A stretch of DNA of 37,487 bases, taken from Candidatus Gastranaerophilales bacterium. Its GTDB lineage: Bacteria > Cyanobacteriota > Vampirovibrionia > Gastranaerophilales > Gastranaerophilaceae. Below the pieces are notes generated by a model. That model searched no databases. It saw only the letters and a list, made by a program, of their open reading frames with translations, and was not told where the DNA came from. The stretch is from positions 1 to 37,487 of the forward strand of contig CAAGEQ010000002.1 in assembly GCA_900768915.1 (NCBI GenBank), written 5' to 3'. This document shows positions 24,531 through 33,117 of this stretch, piece by piece. The position numbers and the translations under genes are program-made. The stretch's first letter is position 1. Each line of letters begins with the position of its first letter.

Positions 24531-25544
24531 TTACACAATTCTATTTGTATGCATACCTTTAAAATAATTTTTAATAGCAAAAAACATAGTTTTTAAAATT
24601 TTATCAATAGATTCTTTTGTATTATATGCAATGTGTGGAGTGATTATAACGTTATCAAATTCCATTAGTTTTTGAGATATAAGAGCATTTTCTAAACATT
24701 TATATGATGTATTTTTTAGTTCAGTATTTAAGTCTTTATTGCTTATTAAGAGTTCCTCGCATTCAAGTACATCCAATGCTGCACCTTTTATTTTCCCAGA
24801 CTTAATAGCATCGTACAATGCTTTAGTATCAATCAATTCACCTCTTGCCGTATTTATTATATAAGAAGATTCTTGCATCATATTAAATTCTTTTGTTGAT
24901 AATAAATGATGAAACTCTTTTTGATAAGGAATATGTAATGTTATTATGTTTGAGTTTTTTAAAACGTCGATGAGTGATACATATTTCACGAATGTATTTA
25001 TATTTTTATTTATTTTTAAATCATGAGCATATATTTTCATACCTAATGTACTTGCTATTTCACAAACAGCACTTCCGATTGAACCTGTGCCGATTACTCC
25101 TAATATCAAGTTAGAAATGTCATGTCCTTCATATTTTTCATAATCAATATGTCGATTTTTGACATCATTTGATGATTGTATAACATTTCTAATCATTGCT
25201 AAAATTATACCGATAGTATATTGTGCAACTGATGTCCTGCCATAATCACTTATATTTATAACGGCTATATTTTTCTTTCTACATGTTTCTATATCAATAT
25301 GGTTATATCCTGTCGAACGAGTTGCAATTATTTGTAAATTATTGAATTGATTGATTACCTTTTCTGTTATTTTTGAGGTTGTAAAAACACTTAAAATAAC
25401 TGTTTCATTTTTTTCTTTTGCTGTAAGTTTTGTATTTTCGTTTAAGTTTTCTCTTTTAAAAGTTATGTCGAAATCTGATTGATTGTTTGTTTTAAAAAAA
25501 TCTTTTTCTGAATTACGAAAATCAAACATTAACATTTTTATCAT
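24531..25544 (-). CDS. D-lactate dehydrogenase-type 2-hydroxyacid dehydrogenase
   Basis: NAD-dependent D-isomer-specific 2-hydroxyacid dehydrogenase, 337 residues. The NAD-binding glycine motif is GVIGTGSIG (about 149-157). The signature NTARGELIDTKAL (231-243) carries active-site Arg234, Glu263 follows in DVLECE, and the catalytic His304 is in TPHIAYNT. The TRSTGYNHID block (about 75-84) and the HIPY motif are typical of D-lactate dehydrogenases of the LdhA/VanH branch, so pyruvate to D-lactate during fermentation is the best guess. AGGAG seven bases before the ATG fixes the start. There is no VanA/VanX partner nearby, so a resistance role is not suggested. Confidence 0.87.
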   Translation of the reverse strand: MIKMLMFDFRNSEKDFFKTNNQSDFDITFKRENLNENTKLTAKEKNETVILSVFTTSKITEKVINQFNNLQIIATRSTGYNHIDIETCRKKNIAVINISDYGRTSVAQYTIGIILAMIRNVIQSSNDVKNRHIDYEKYEGHDISNLILGVIGTGSIGSAVCEIASTLGMKIYAHDLKINKNINTFVKYVSLIDVLKNSNIITLHIPYQKEFHHLLSTKEFNMMQESSYIINTARGELIDTKALYDAIKSGKIKGAALDVLECEELLISNKDLNTELKNTSYKCLENALISQKLMEFDNVIITPHIAYNTKESIDKILKTMFFAIKNYFKGMHTNRIV

Positions 25545-25689
25545 TTGTAATCTCCTATTTTGTAAGGTTATATTATTTGATTGGATTTTTCTATTGTCTG
25601 ATAAGGTTAGTGTTAAAAAAAAATAATTGTAGTTTTGGCTAATGTAAGTGGGTAAGAAATACTTTAATGTATAAATGAAAGGAGTTTCT

Positions 25690-26166
25690 ATGAAACATGA
25701 TTTGATAATTAGAGAACCTGATTTATATTTTGAAAATATTCATAATGAATTAAATAATTTTTTAAGAGATACAATTTTATCTCCGAGATTTTCTAACCCA
25801 TTAAATATAAAAAAGACTTCTGTCTGGCGTCCAGCAATAGAGGTTAAACAAACAGATAAAGAATATAAAATTAAAGTTCAATTGGCAGGTGTAAAGAAAG
25901 AAGACATTGATGTTACATTGGATAATGATTTTATGACGGTATCGGCTGTGATAGAAGAAGAAAAAGAAGAACAGGAGGAAAAAGAACAAAATCAAAAATA
26001 TCATACTTGTGAATTTAGGTATGGAAAGTATCAAAGAACTATTTCTTTCGATCAACCTATTAAAGCAAATGAAGGGAGAGCCGAATATAAAAATGGTGTG
26101 TTAAAAATACAAGTTCCTAAGCAACATATTGAAGAAATGAATACAAGACATTTAAAGATAGAGTAG
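25690..26166 (+). CDS. Small heat-shock protein, Hsp20/alpha-crystallin family
   Basis: ATP-independent holdase chaperone, 158 residues. The alpha-crystallin domain runs from about 38 to 150 (VWRPAIEVKQTDKEYKIKVQLAGVKKEDI start), with the conserved A-x-x-x-N-G-V-L motif as AEYKNGVLKIQVPK near the end. An acidic Glu-rich loop (about 90-105) is longer than usual. The ATG at 25690 follows AAAGGAG by five or six bases; an in-frame ATG at 25675 overlaps that site and is rejected. No CIRCE element is visible upstream. A candidate ncRNA and a terminator follow. Confidence 0.93.
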   Translation: MKHDLIIREPDLYFENIHNELNNFLRDTILSPRFSNPLNIKKTSVWRPAIEVKQTDKEYKIKVQLAGVKKEDIDVTLDNDFMTVSAVIEEEKEEQEEKEQNQKYHTCEFRYGKYQRTISFDQPIKANEGRAEYKNGVLKIQVPKQHIEEMNTRHLKIE

Positions 26167-26211
26167 TATATTTCTGCAAATTTTAATGATTTTTAGGATT
26201 TTGTCCGCAAG

Positions 26212-26217
26212 TATAAT
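26212..26217 (+). promoter_or_regulatory. Possible -10 box of a ncRNA
   Basis: A perfect TATAAT 46 bases after the hsp20 stop. No good -35 box lies 16-18 bases upstream, so the promoter is weak evidence on its own. Confidence 0.35.
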
Positions 26218-26223
26218 ATACTT

Positions 26224-26400
26224 TTGCCGACGGCTAATATATAGCAAAAAATTTTTGAAATCGTTAAGAAAGAAGCCGTAAATTAGTGAATTTCTAATCG
26301 GTGTAGTTATGTATGAATTCTTTGAATTGTCTGTTCAACGACCACTCCGGTTACTATCGGATGAATGTGGTAGAGAGTGGCTTTGTCCACTCTCTTTTAT
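26224..26400 (+). ncRNA. Candidate structured RNA downstream of hsp20
   Basis: There is no open frame of note in about 175 bases between a TATAAT and a strong terminator. Visible pairings are ACGGCT (26230-26235) with AGCCGT (26274-26279), an internal CAAAA/TTTTG stem, ATTAG (26282-26286) with CTAAT (26294-26298), and CCG/CGG inside 26342-26370. CCACTC (26342-26347) can pair with GAGTGG (26375-26380), and that same GAGTGG is the left arm of the terminator, so the two states exclude each other. I recognise no known riboswitch, 6S, SRP or RNase P core. No plus-strand gene follows, so it may be an independent RNA or the hsp20 3' UTR. Confidence 0.4.
26372..26400 (+). terminator. Strong plus-strand terminator
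   Basis: AGAGAGTGG (26372-26380) pairs perfectly with CCACTCTCT (26387-26395) around CTTTGT and continues into TTTTAT. On the minus strand it lies seven bases after the stop of the glycosyltransferase gene but has no U tail there. Confidence 0.8.
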
Positions 26401-26401
26401 A

Positions 26402-28072
26402 TTATTCTGTTTTAGATAGTTTTTTGACATCAATTTTTATATCTTGGACTAGTTGTTTAGATACATCTTCCCAAGTTTTTCGGTCATGTTGTTTAATAAT
26501 TTTTATTGATGGATACCATTCTGTTTTTGTAGTGTTATCAAACCATCTCCAATCAGGAGCATGACACAGTAATAAATATGTTTTCACTCCCAACGCACCT
26601 GCCAAGTGTGCTAATGCCGTATCAATTGTTATTAGAATATCTAAGTTTTTTAAAGCAGCCGCTGTATCATCAAAGTTTGAGATGTCTTCTGTAACATCTG
26701 TTATTTGAGGGTATTTTGTATTCATATCAAAAATATCACCCATTTGGAATGAATAATATTTAGCATTTTCAATGTTAAATAAGTCTTTAAAATAATAAGG
26801 TGCATCAATAGTTCTATAAACAGCATCTCTTATTCCCATACCTTTGGCTCGCCAACAAAGTCCGATTTTAATATTATCATTATTAAAATATTTTTCTTTA
26901 AAAAGATGTTCTTTTTCATTATTACTTATCAAGTAATGTTCTTTTGACGGAATATTATGGAAATTTTGATGTAATAGATATGGCAAATCCATTATCAATG
27001 CGAATTTGTTGTATCTAATCGGTGTACCTTGTGGAATAATTTCTATGTTTGGATATTCATCTTGTGGAAAAGAATTTTGGAATAATTCTGTTAGTATTGA
27101 AGGTGCACTATAAATAACTTTTTTGAATTTTTTAGCGACAAATGGTAAATATCTTACGAATTGGATATTGTCACCAAAACCTTGTTCTGATGACACAAAT
27201 AAAGTTTCTTTTGGATAGTCTTTTCCGTCCCATAGGTGATTTCTATTTCTATATGTTAATTGTAGCGAACTTTGTCTATTACTGTAATATTTGTAACCTA
27301 GTCTTAACTTCTTTTGTGCCATATAGACTGAACCAAGCGTATAATTATAATCCATTGAAGATGTATGTTTCAATGCAATTAATTTTTTTAAATATTTTTC
27401 AGCACCAACAAAGTCTTCACTTTGTTTGCAACAAACACCTAAATTATAATATGCTTCAATAAATCCTAATTTTGTTGCTTTTAAGAAATATTTTTTTGCT
27501 TCTTCATAATCGTTATAAATTGTTTCATATAAAAAACCTAATGAGTTGTATGTTATAGGATTATTTGGATAATTTTTCTTTAATTCATTACAACATTCTA
27601 TTGATTCTTTTTCCATTCCACAAACAACGTAAATGAAAAATAGGCTTGCTAATGTAGATGCATTTTTAAACTTTTCTACTGCTATTTTGGCAATCCTTAT
27701 TGCTTCTTCATAGATGTCTAGTTGTTTGTATGCTTCAACACATCTAGCATATATATCTTCAGTATTTTCATGTTTTGTTAATTCTTCATATTGTATGGCA
27801 GCATCTTCATAATGCCCACATTGCATATTTACAGATGCTAGTAGTTTTAGAATTTCAACACTTTTTTCTTTATCAAAAGAATTTCGTATAAATTTACATG
27901 CAGTTTCATAATTTTGCATTCCAATATAAAGAATACCAATTTCTTTCAATAATTCAGGGTTTGTTGAATCTTCTTCTAACAATTTATTGATAATAAGTTG
28001 TGCGTATTCATATTTCCCGTAATAAACACATTTTTGAGCGAGTTTAATACGTTTTGTTTCTACAAAATTCAT
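26402..28072 (-). CDS. TPR protein with C-terminal heptosyltransferase-like glycosyltransferase domain (second of two)
   Basis: 556 residues. The N-terminal 270 or so are tetratricopeptide repeats. The C-terminal half has a GT-B fold of the heptosyltransferase (GT9-like) type: SSEQGFGDNIQFVRYLPF (about 292-309), IGLCWRAKG, and near the end the donor-site motif DTALAHLAGALGVKTYLLL followed by DWRWF and a WYP segment. This architecture is common in bacterial TPR-glycosyltransferases and suggests sugar transfer to a protein or glycan in the cytosol. It overlaps the upstream paralogue by four bases (ATGA), so the two are coupled. No signal peptide. Donor and acceptor are unknown. Confidence 0.85.
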   Translation of the reverse strand: MNFVETKRIKLAQKCVYYGKYEYAQLIINKLLEEDSTNPELLKEIGILYIGMQNYETACKFIRNSFDKEKSVEILKLLASVNMQCGHYEDAAIQYEELTKHENTEDIYARCVEAYKQLDIYEEAIRIAKIAVEKFKNASTLASLFFIYVVCGMEKESIECCNELKKNYPNNPITYNSLGFLYETIYNDYEEAKKYFLKATKLGFIEAYYNLGVCCKQSEDFVGAEKYLKKLIALKHTSSMDYNYTLGSVYMAQKKLRLGYKYYSNRQSSLQLTYRNRNHLWDGKDYPKETLFVSSEQGFGDNIQFVRYLPFVAKKFKKVIYSAPSILTELFQNSFPQDEYPNIEIIPQGTPIRYNKFALIMDLPYLLHQNFHNIPSKEHYLISNNEKEHLFKEKYFNNDNIKIGLCWRAKGMGIRDAVYRTIDAPYYFKDLFNIENAKYYSFQMGDIFDMNTKYPQITDVTEDISNFDDTAAALKNLDILITIDTALAHLAGALGVKTYLLLCHAPDWRWFDNTTKTEWYPSIKIIKQHDRKTWEDVSKQLVQDIKIDVKKLSKTE

Positions 28073-29715
28073 GAGTTACTGTATTCCTTAATCTTTTCAT
28101 ATATCTTATCGGCTTCAATAAACCAATCTTGTCTATCAGTTTGTTTAAATAATTCTACTGATGAGTACCATTCAGTTTTTTTAGTATTTTTAAACCATCT
28201 CCAATCAGAACAATATGGAATTAATAAGAACGATTTTATACCTAATGCTCCTGCAAGATGCAGGCATGACGTGTCAGCAGAGATGAATAAATCAACGTTT
28301 TTCATTGCTGATGCGGTGTCATCAAATGTTTTTATTTCTGGTTTTAAATCAATCATTTGAGGATATTTTTCTATCGCATTGAAAATGTCATCAAGTTGAA
28401 AAGAGTAGAATTGAACATTTTTTAAGTCGAAAAACTTTTTAAAATAATCGATATTAATTGTTCTATTGATTGCTGCTCTCATTCCAGCCCCACCGGCTCT
28501 CCAGCACATTCCAATTTTAAATTTGTCAGTATTGAAGAATTTTTCTTTAAAGTATTCAAACTTGTCTTTGTTATATGTTAAATATCCGTTTGGATATGGA
28601 ATATGGTCAAAATCCATATTTAGATAATATGGTACATCTGATGCTAATACATAGTAATCGTAATTTGATATATTAGTTAATTCATCATAAAATTCAATGT
28701 TTGGATATTTATCTTTTGGATAACTTCTTTTAAAGAGTTCTAGGCAGTTTGTTCTTGTTAAAACTTTTATTGTTTTGAATTTATCAGTTAAAAATGGTAT
28801 GTATCTGATAAATTGTATATGGTCGCCATAACCTTGATCACAATAAAATAATAGAATTTTATCGGTTTGTGTTTCACCATTCCATAGATTTTTTAGTGTT
28901 TTTATTTCTGGTGACTTTTCTCTTTTTTGAAAATATTCGTATCCTCTTTTTATATCTTTTTGTGTTAGATAAAGTGTTCCTAATGATGCTTGAGAATACT
29001 CTTCTTGTGGAAGTAATTCAATCATTTTTTTATAATTTTCTTCTGCTTTTTTAAATTGTTCAGTTTTTTGGTAACTAACAGCAAGGTGGTAATATGCTGA
29101 TGGTGAACCATTGTCTATGGCTGTTTTGTAGCATTCTTGAGCAAGTTCTTCGTTGCAGTATGAAAATTCTTGCAATGTTCCTGCAATAATCCATGCTGCT
29201 CCAGATTTAGGAAAAGATTGGATTGTTTTTGCACAGGTCTCTTCGGCTTTTTTAATTTCTCCAATATCCATGAAACTCTGTGTTAATCTAACCATTGCTG
29301 GTTCAGTGTTTGGGTGTTTGCTATAGAATTTTAGAGCATAAGCATGCGAAAAATTATACATATTTAATTCTCGAAATGCTTGTATTATTTTGTCGTAAAT
29401 TTTAGGATTGTCTGCATCATATTTGAATAATTCTTCGTATAAAATAATTGAATCATCAAATTTATGTAATTTGTACTTGCAAAATGCTAATGATGCAATT
29501 GTCGGTGCAGATTTACGTTTGCTATAGGCTTTTTCTAATATTTTTTCAGCCCCTTTATATTTATGTTGTTTGATATAAAGTCTACCTAAAAATGATTGTA
29601 TAATTTCATCATTAGGTCTTTTCGCTAAAATTTCTAGGTATATTTTTTCTGCAGCAGCAAATTCTCTTTTTCGAACGAGCATGTTTGCATGTGCTAATAG
29701 TTTTGTATTAATCAT
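28069..29715 (-). CDS. TPR protein with C-terminal heptosyltransferase-like glycosyltransferase domain (first of two)
   Basis: 548 residues, paralogue of the next gene in the same order of domains: TPR repeats over about 1-265, then the GT9-like domain with YCDQGYGDHIQFIRYIPF, IGMCWRAGGAG and the donor-site block DTSCLHLAGALGIKSFLL followed by DWRWF. Aligned motifs differ at the residue before the conserved His (Cys-Leu-His here, Leu-Ala-His in the second copy), so donor or acceptor preference may differ. The upstream region shows TATAAA eight bases before the ATG and no ribosome binding site. It is first of a two-gene operon. The likely role is glycosylation of surface or secreted proteins. 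Confidence 0.85.
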   Translation of the reverse strand: MINTKLLAHANMLVRKREFAAAEKIYLEILAKRPNDEIIQSFLGRLYIKQHKYKGAEKILEKAYSKRKSAPTIASLAFCKYKLHKFDDSIILYEELFKYDADNPKIYDKIIQAFRELNMYNFSHAYALKFYSKHPNTEPAMVRLTQSFMDIGEIKKAEETCAKTIQSFPKSGAAWIIAGTLQEFSYCNEELAQECYKTAIDNGSPSAYYHLAVSYQKTEQFKKAEENYKKMIELLPQEEYSQASLGTLYLTQKDIKRGYEYFQKREKSPEIKTLKNLWNGETQTDKILLFYCDQGYGDHIQFIRYIPFLTDKFKTIKVLTRTNCLELFKRSYPKDKYPNIEFYDELTNISNYDYYVLASDVPYYLNMDFDHIPYPNGYLTYNKDKFEYFKEKFFNTDKFKIGMCWRAGGAGMRAAINRTINIDYFKKFFDLKNVQFYSFQLDDIFNAIEKYPQMIDLKPEIKTFDDTASAMKNVDLFISADTSCLHLAGALGIKSFLLIPYCSDWRWFKNTKKTEWYSSVELFKQTDRQDWFIEADKIYEKIKEYSNS

Positions 29716-29862
29716 AGTACTTCTTTATATCAAATTACTGCTCTATCGTACCATTTTTTCTGCACTTTCGTCAATCAACCTTATATTTGAATTTCATTAA
29801 AAAATAGTTAATTTTTTGCGTATTTTTCTAAATTTATATTATATTGATTATAGGAGAACATT

Positions 29863-30891
29863 ATGGAATATAAAGACTACTATGAAATATTAGGTGTAAA
29901 ACGTGATGCAACTGCTGCAGAAATAAAATCTGCATACAGAAAATTAGCACGTAAATTTCACCCAGATGTAAATAAAACAAAAGAAGCCGAATCTAAATTT
30001 AAAGATATAAACGAAGCATACGAAGTATTAGGTGATGAGGCAAAACGTAAACGTTATGATAGTTTAGGTTCTAATTGGCAAGGCGGTTCAGAATATACAC
30101 CACCACCAGGATTTGAAAACTTTGGTTTTAATTTTAATCAAGGCGGTGGTGCTCAAAGTTTTAACTTTGGACAAGATGCTGGAGGATTTTCTGATTTCTT
30201 CAGTTCTTTGTTTGGTGACTTTATGGCTGGTGGTCAAACAAGAACTACTGGTGGATTTAATGGTTATGATTTTGGTAGGGGTAGAACTTCTCAAACTCAA
30301 CAACGTCCACAAAAATCAGAAAAATTAGACATTACTAAAAATCTTGATATTACAGCAAAAGAATTATTTGAAGATAAACCAATTACTGTTAAATTTTCAG
30401 AATTAGAAAAATGTACTCAATGCCCACCAAACGGTTTTTGTACTCATTGTGGTGGTACTGGTTTTGTGAATAATTCATCTTCTGTAAAAATTAAATTGCC
30501 TAAAAATGTGACAGAAGGTCAGAAAATCAAACTAAAAGGTAAAGGTCGTGTAGATTCATACGGCAGACGTGGCGATATGTATTTGGTAGTTCATATCAAA
30601 GATGGTGAATATCAAATTGATGGAACAACTTTAATAAAAGAAGTTGAAATAACACCGACTGAAGCAGTTTTAGGTACACAAAAAGATATAGAAACATTGC
30701 ATGGCAAAATTAATATTAAAATCCCTAAAATGGTTTCATCAGGTCAAGCATTAAGATTGAAAGAACTTGGCTTACCTGATAAAAATGGTAAATATGGTGA
30801 TTTGAAAGTTAAAATGAAAATCGTAATACCAAAAGATTTAACTTCTAAAGAAATTGAGTTGTATAAACAACTTGCAGATTTAAGAAAATAA
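29863..30891 (+). CDS. DnaJ-family co-chaperone with a reduced zinc finger
   Basis: 342 residues. The J domain (about 1-70) carries the HPD triad at 33-35 that stimulates DnaK. A Gly/Phe-rich region (about 72-145) follows. The two C-terminal substrate domains (about 155-335) enclose only two Cys pairs, Cys184/187 and Cys193/196, separated by five residues, in place of the four CxxCxGxG repeats of true DnaJ. So it is neither canonical DnaJ nor zinc-free CbpA. By position the pairs look like the outer ones (site I), with the inner pair lost. AGGAG seven bases upstream supports the start. dnaK and grpE are not in the window. Confidence 0.9.
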   Translation: MEYKDYYEILGVKRDATAAEIKSAYRKLARKFHPDVNKTKEAESKFKDINEAYEVLGDEAKRKRYDSLGSNWQGGSEYTPPPGFENFGFNFNQGGGAQSFNFGQDAGGFSDFFSSLFGDFMAGGQTRTTGGFNGYDFGRGRTSQTQQRPQKSEKLDITKNLDITAKELFEDKPITVKFSELEKCTQCPPNGFCTHCGGTGFVNNSSSVKIKLPKNVTEGQKIKLKGKGRVDSYGRRGDMYLVVHIKDGEYQIDGTTLIKEVEITPTEAVLGTQKDIETLHGKINIKIPKMVSSGQALRLKELGLPDKNGKYGDLKVKMKIVIPKDLTSKEIELYKQLADLRK

Positions 30892-30910
30892 TTTTGACTT
30901 AACTAAAAAT

Positions 30911-31021
30911 TCTCAAAAAAAAAGCCTTTCGCAAGGAAGGCTAAATCTTAGAATTAGGAAGGGAATTAGGGTATATAGGTTAAAATAAATTTTGTGTTCG
31001 ATTTATTGTTTTTAAATATCG
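30911..31021 (-). ncRNA. Candidate C-rich small RNA on the minus strand
   Basis: On the minus strand TTGAAC (31056-31051), a 17-base spacer and TATATA (31033-31028) predict a start near 31021. The transcript would end at AGCCTT/AAGGCT (stem 30942-30937 with 30928-30923) followed by nine U, a terminator that works only in this direction. The RNA of about 110 bases has no open frame. Just before the terminator it holds a direct repeat of CCTAATTC separated by CCTT (30970-30951), giving a CU-rich unpaired stretch that could bind ribosome binding sites. No minus-strand gene lies here, so this terminator is otherwise unexplained. Confidence 0.45.
30914..30942 (-). terminator. Minus-strand terminator after dnaJ
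   Basis: AGCCTT and AAGGCT flank an eight-base loop, and the plus strand shows nine A directly to the left, which is a U run when read on the minus strand. On the plus strand no T tail follows, so it does not end the dnaJ transcript in the usual way. Confidence 0.6.
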
Positions 31022-31124
31022 CTTACATATATATAAAGTATATACAAAGTGTTCAATTTCAAGAGTGATTATTTTTGTTACAAAAGTTAATAATTACCCT
31101 CGAATTGTTTTTATTTATAACATT

Positions 31125-31154
31125 TTGGACATTTTTTCTTTGCTAATTTATAAT
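31125..31154 (+). promoter_or_regulatory. Promoter of the histidine kinase gene, leaderless
   Basis: TTGGAC (31125-31130), an 18-base spacer and a perfect TATAAT (31149-31154), then exactly six bases to the ATG at 31161. There is no ribosome binding site in the gap. This is the clearest leaderless geometry in the window. Confidence 0.7.
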
Positions 31155-31160
31155 AAAATT

Positions 31161-32810
31161 ATGGAAAAGTTGGAGTTTTTTAATAAGTTTAATAACCCAG
31201 TATTGGTAGTAAATAATTCAACAATGAATGTTGAATATAGGAATAATGCATTTAAACGTTATTTTGCTGATTTTACTACATTAAAAAAGTTTTCTCATAA
31301 ATTGAATTGTGATATTTGTATGTTAGATTCAAGCGATTGGGAAACTCACTCTCCAATTATTCAGGCAATTCGTGCAAAAGAAAGTTTTGTAACACATATT
31401 AGTTACCAAAATAAGAATAATGAATATAGTTATTATGATATAAATGCAATTAAACGTAGAAAGTATACAATTATATTCTTTACAGATGTTACTGCAAGTG
31501 TTAAATATGAAAAATTGTTAGAAGAAAAGAAATCTGTTGATTTAAAATGTCAATTGTTAGATGAAGATATTAGAAGTTTGGAGTCTATTAAACAAAAGGC
31601 TCAATCTCAAGCAATTAAAATGGCATTGATTAATAAAATATCTAATATTATGAGAGAATCAATTGATATTTCTTCTATTATTTTGCCAACATTAAAAGAA
31701 TTATCTATCATTTTCGGTGCATTTAGAGCATATTATGCGGAATATAATAGGAATATTTTTAAAATTACCGAAACTCTTGATGAAGAAGAAAAAGGTATGG
31801 CAATTATGTTTGACTCTCTTGTTATGAGAAAAATAGGAGATAAAGAAATTTCTCATACTAGATGTTTAAAAGAGTTTATTTCAGCAAAGCCGTTTAAAGA
31901 ATCGACTCAAAGAATAGTTGTTCCTATTTATCACATGAATGAATTATTAGGAGTTGTCGTTTTGGTATCAAGACAAAGACGAGAGATGAATGAAGAAATT
32001 GATATATTAGAAAATATATCATCTCAATTGGGTACTGCAATTGTCCATGCCAAATTGTATAAAAAGAATTTGGAAACAGTGAAAGAATTAAAACGTACGT
32101 TGAAAGAATTAAATGATACTCAGTTACAACTTATCAATTCTGAAAAAATGGCATCGTTAGGTCAATTGATTGCTGGTGTTGCTCATGAAATCAATACTCC
32201 TATGGCTGCAATTAAATCTAATAATGAAATATTTACTAAATTAATTAAGAAGATTTCTGATGAAAAATTATTAACATTACTAAATGATATAAATTCCACT
32301 GATAAAGAAGCAATTCAGAGAATTAATCAGATAGTTGTTTCTTTGAAAAAGTTTGTTAGACTTGATGAGGCTGAACTACAAGAGGCTGATATTAATAAGG
32401 AACTCGATTTAACTCTTGATTTAATTAGGCATGAAACAAAACATAGAATAACTGTTGTGAAACATTATGGTGATATTCCTATGATTAAGTGTTATCCTAA
32501 CATGCTTAATCAAGTATTTATGAACATCTTAGTAAATGCTTGTCAGTCAATAGAAAAAGAAGGAACTATTACAATAACAACATATTATGCTGATAAATTT
32601 CTGAAAATATCTATAAAAGATACTGGTAAAGGTATTGAAGATGTAAATAAAATATTTATGGCCGGTTATACAACAAAGGGTGTTGGTGTAGGAACTGGTT
32701 TAGGACTTGCAATTTCTTCTAAAATTATTGCAAAGCATAATGGAAAAATTGATGTGAAAAGTGAATTAAATGTCGGTAGTGAGTTTATTATTACTATCCC
32801 CAGTGAGTAG
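31161..32810 (+). CDS. Soluble sensor histidine kinase with GAF domain
   Basis: 549 residues, no membrane segment, so cytosolic. A PAS-like region covers about 5-115, a coiled-coil link 118-160, a GAF-like domain 160-300, and a second coil 300-330. The dimerisation/phosphoacceptor domain follows with His342 in GVAHEINTPMAAIKSN, then the ATPase domain with N box NILVNACQSI, G1 DTGKGI and G2 GVGTGLGLAIS. The start at 31161 is chosen because a TATAAT lies six bases upstream and the PAS-like fold begins at once; an in-frame start at 31065 would add 32 residues that contain the promoter. No response regulator is adjacent. The signal it senses is unknown. Confidence 0.9.
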   Translation: MEKLEFFNKFNNPVLVVNNSTMNVEYRNNAFKRYFADFTTLKKFSHKLNCDICMLDSSDWETHSPIIQAIRAKESFVTHISYQNKNNEYSYYDINAIKRRKYTIIFFTDVTASVKYEKLLEEKKSVDLKCQLLDEDIRSLESIKQKAQSQAIKMALINKISNIMRESIDISSIILPTLKELSIIFGAFRAYYAEYNRNIFKITETLDEEEKGMAIMFDSLVMRKIGDKEISHTRCLKEFISAKPFKESTQRIVVPIYHMNELLGVVVLVSRQRREMNEEIDILENISSQLGTAIVHAKLYKKNLETVKELKRTLKELNDTQLQLINSEKMASLGQLIAGVAHEINTPMAAIKSNNEIFTKLIKKISDEKLLTLLNDINSTDKEAIQRINQIVVSLKKFVRLDEAELQEADINKELDLTLDLIRHETKHRITVVKHYGDIPMIKCYPNMLNQVFMNILVNACQSIEKEGTITITTYYADKFLKISIKDTGKGIEDVNKIFMAGYTTKGVGVGTGLGLAISSKIIAKHNGKIDVKSELNVGSEFIITIPSE

Positions 32811-33117
32811 TAAAAGATAAGAAATATTAAGAATAAAATCAAACTATATGGCTGTTTTAGGTTTGCTATGTGATTAACTTTAAAATAATCCTAATAAAAT
32901 TATAACAGGATAGAGCGAAAAATAAAAAAATGTGTTAAACTACTATTACTATAAAGTGTAATTTTTACCCTTGATAGTAAACGGAAATAAAAACTATATG
33001 AAAACAATCTTAATAAAAGTACATAATCAACAAAATTTTAGCAATTATTCAATCACTAAAGTTTTTATATAGTAGTAAGTGTGTAATATAAAATATTGTA
33101 TGTCGGAGGTTATCTAA
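32811..33117. other. Gene-free region before the HEAT-repeat gene
   Basis: 307 bases, AT-rich, with no reading frame and no strong hairpin that I can see. It probably carries the promoter and a long leader of the next gene, which has a strong ribosome binding site, unlike the leaderless genes nearby. No riboswitch class was recognised. Confidence 0.5.

Noticed and set aside
24531..25544. VanH-like vancomycin-resistance gene
   Set aside because: Similarity to VanH is that of the whole D-lactate dehydrogenase branch, and no ligase or dipeptidase partner is nearby.
25545..25689. CIRCE-type heat-shock operator before hsp20
   Set aside because: A TTAGTGTTAA-like stretch is present but the spaced inverted partner is missing.
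26313..26564. 83-codon plus-strand frame downstream of hsp20
   Set aside because: It runs through the terminator and into the opposite strand of the glycosyltransferase gene, with no ribosome binding site.
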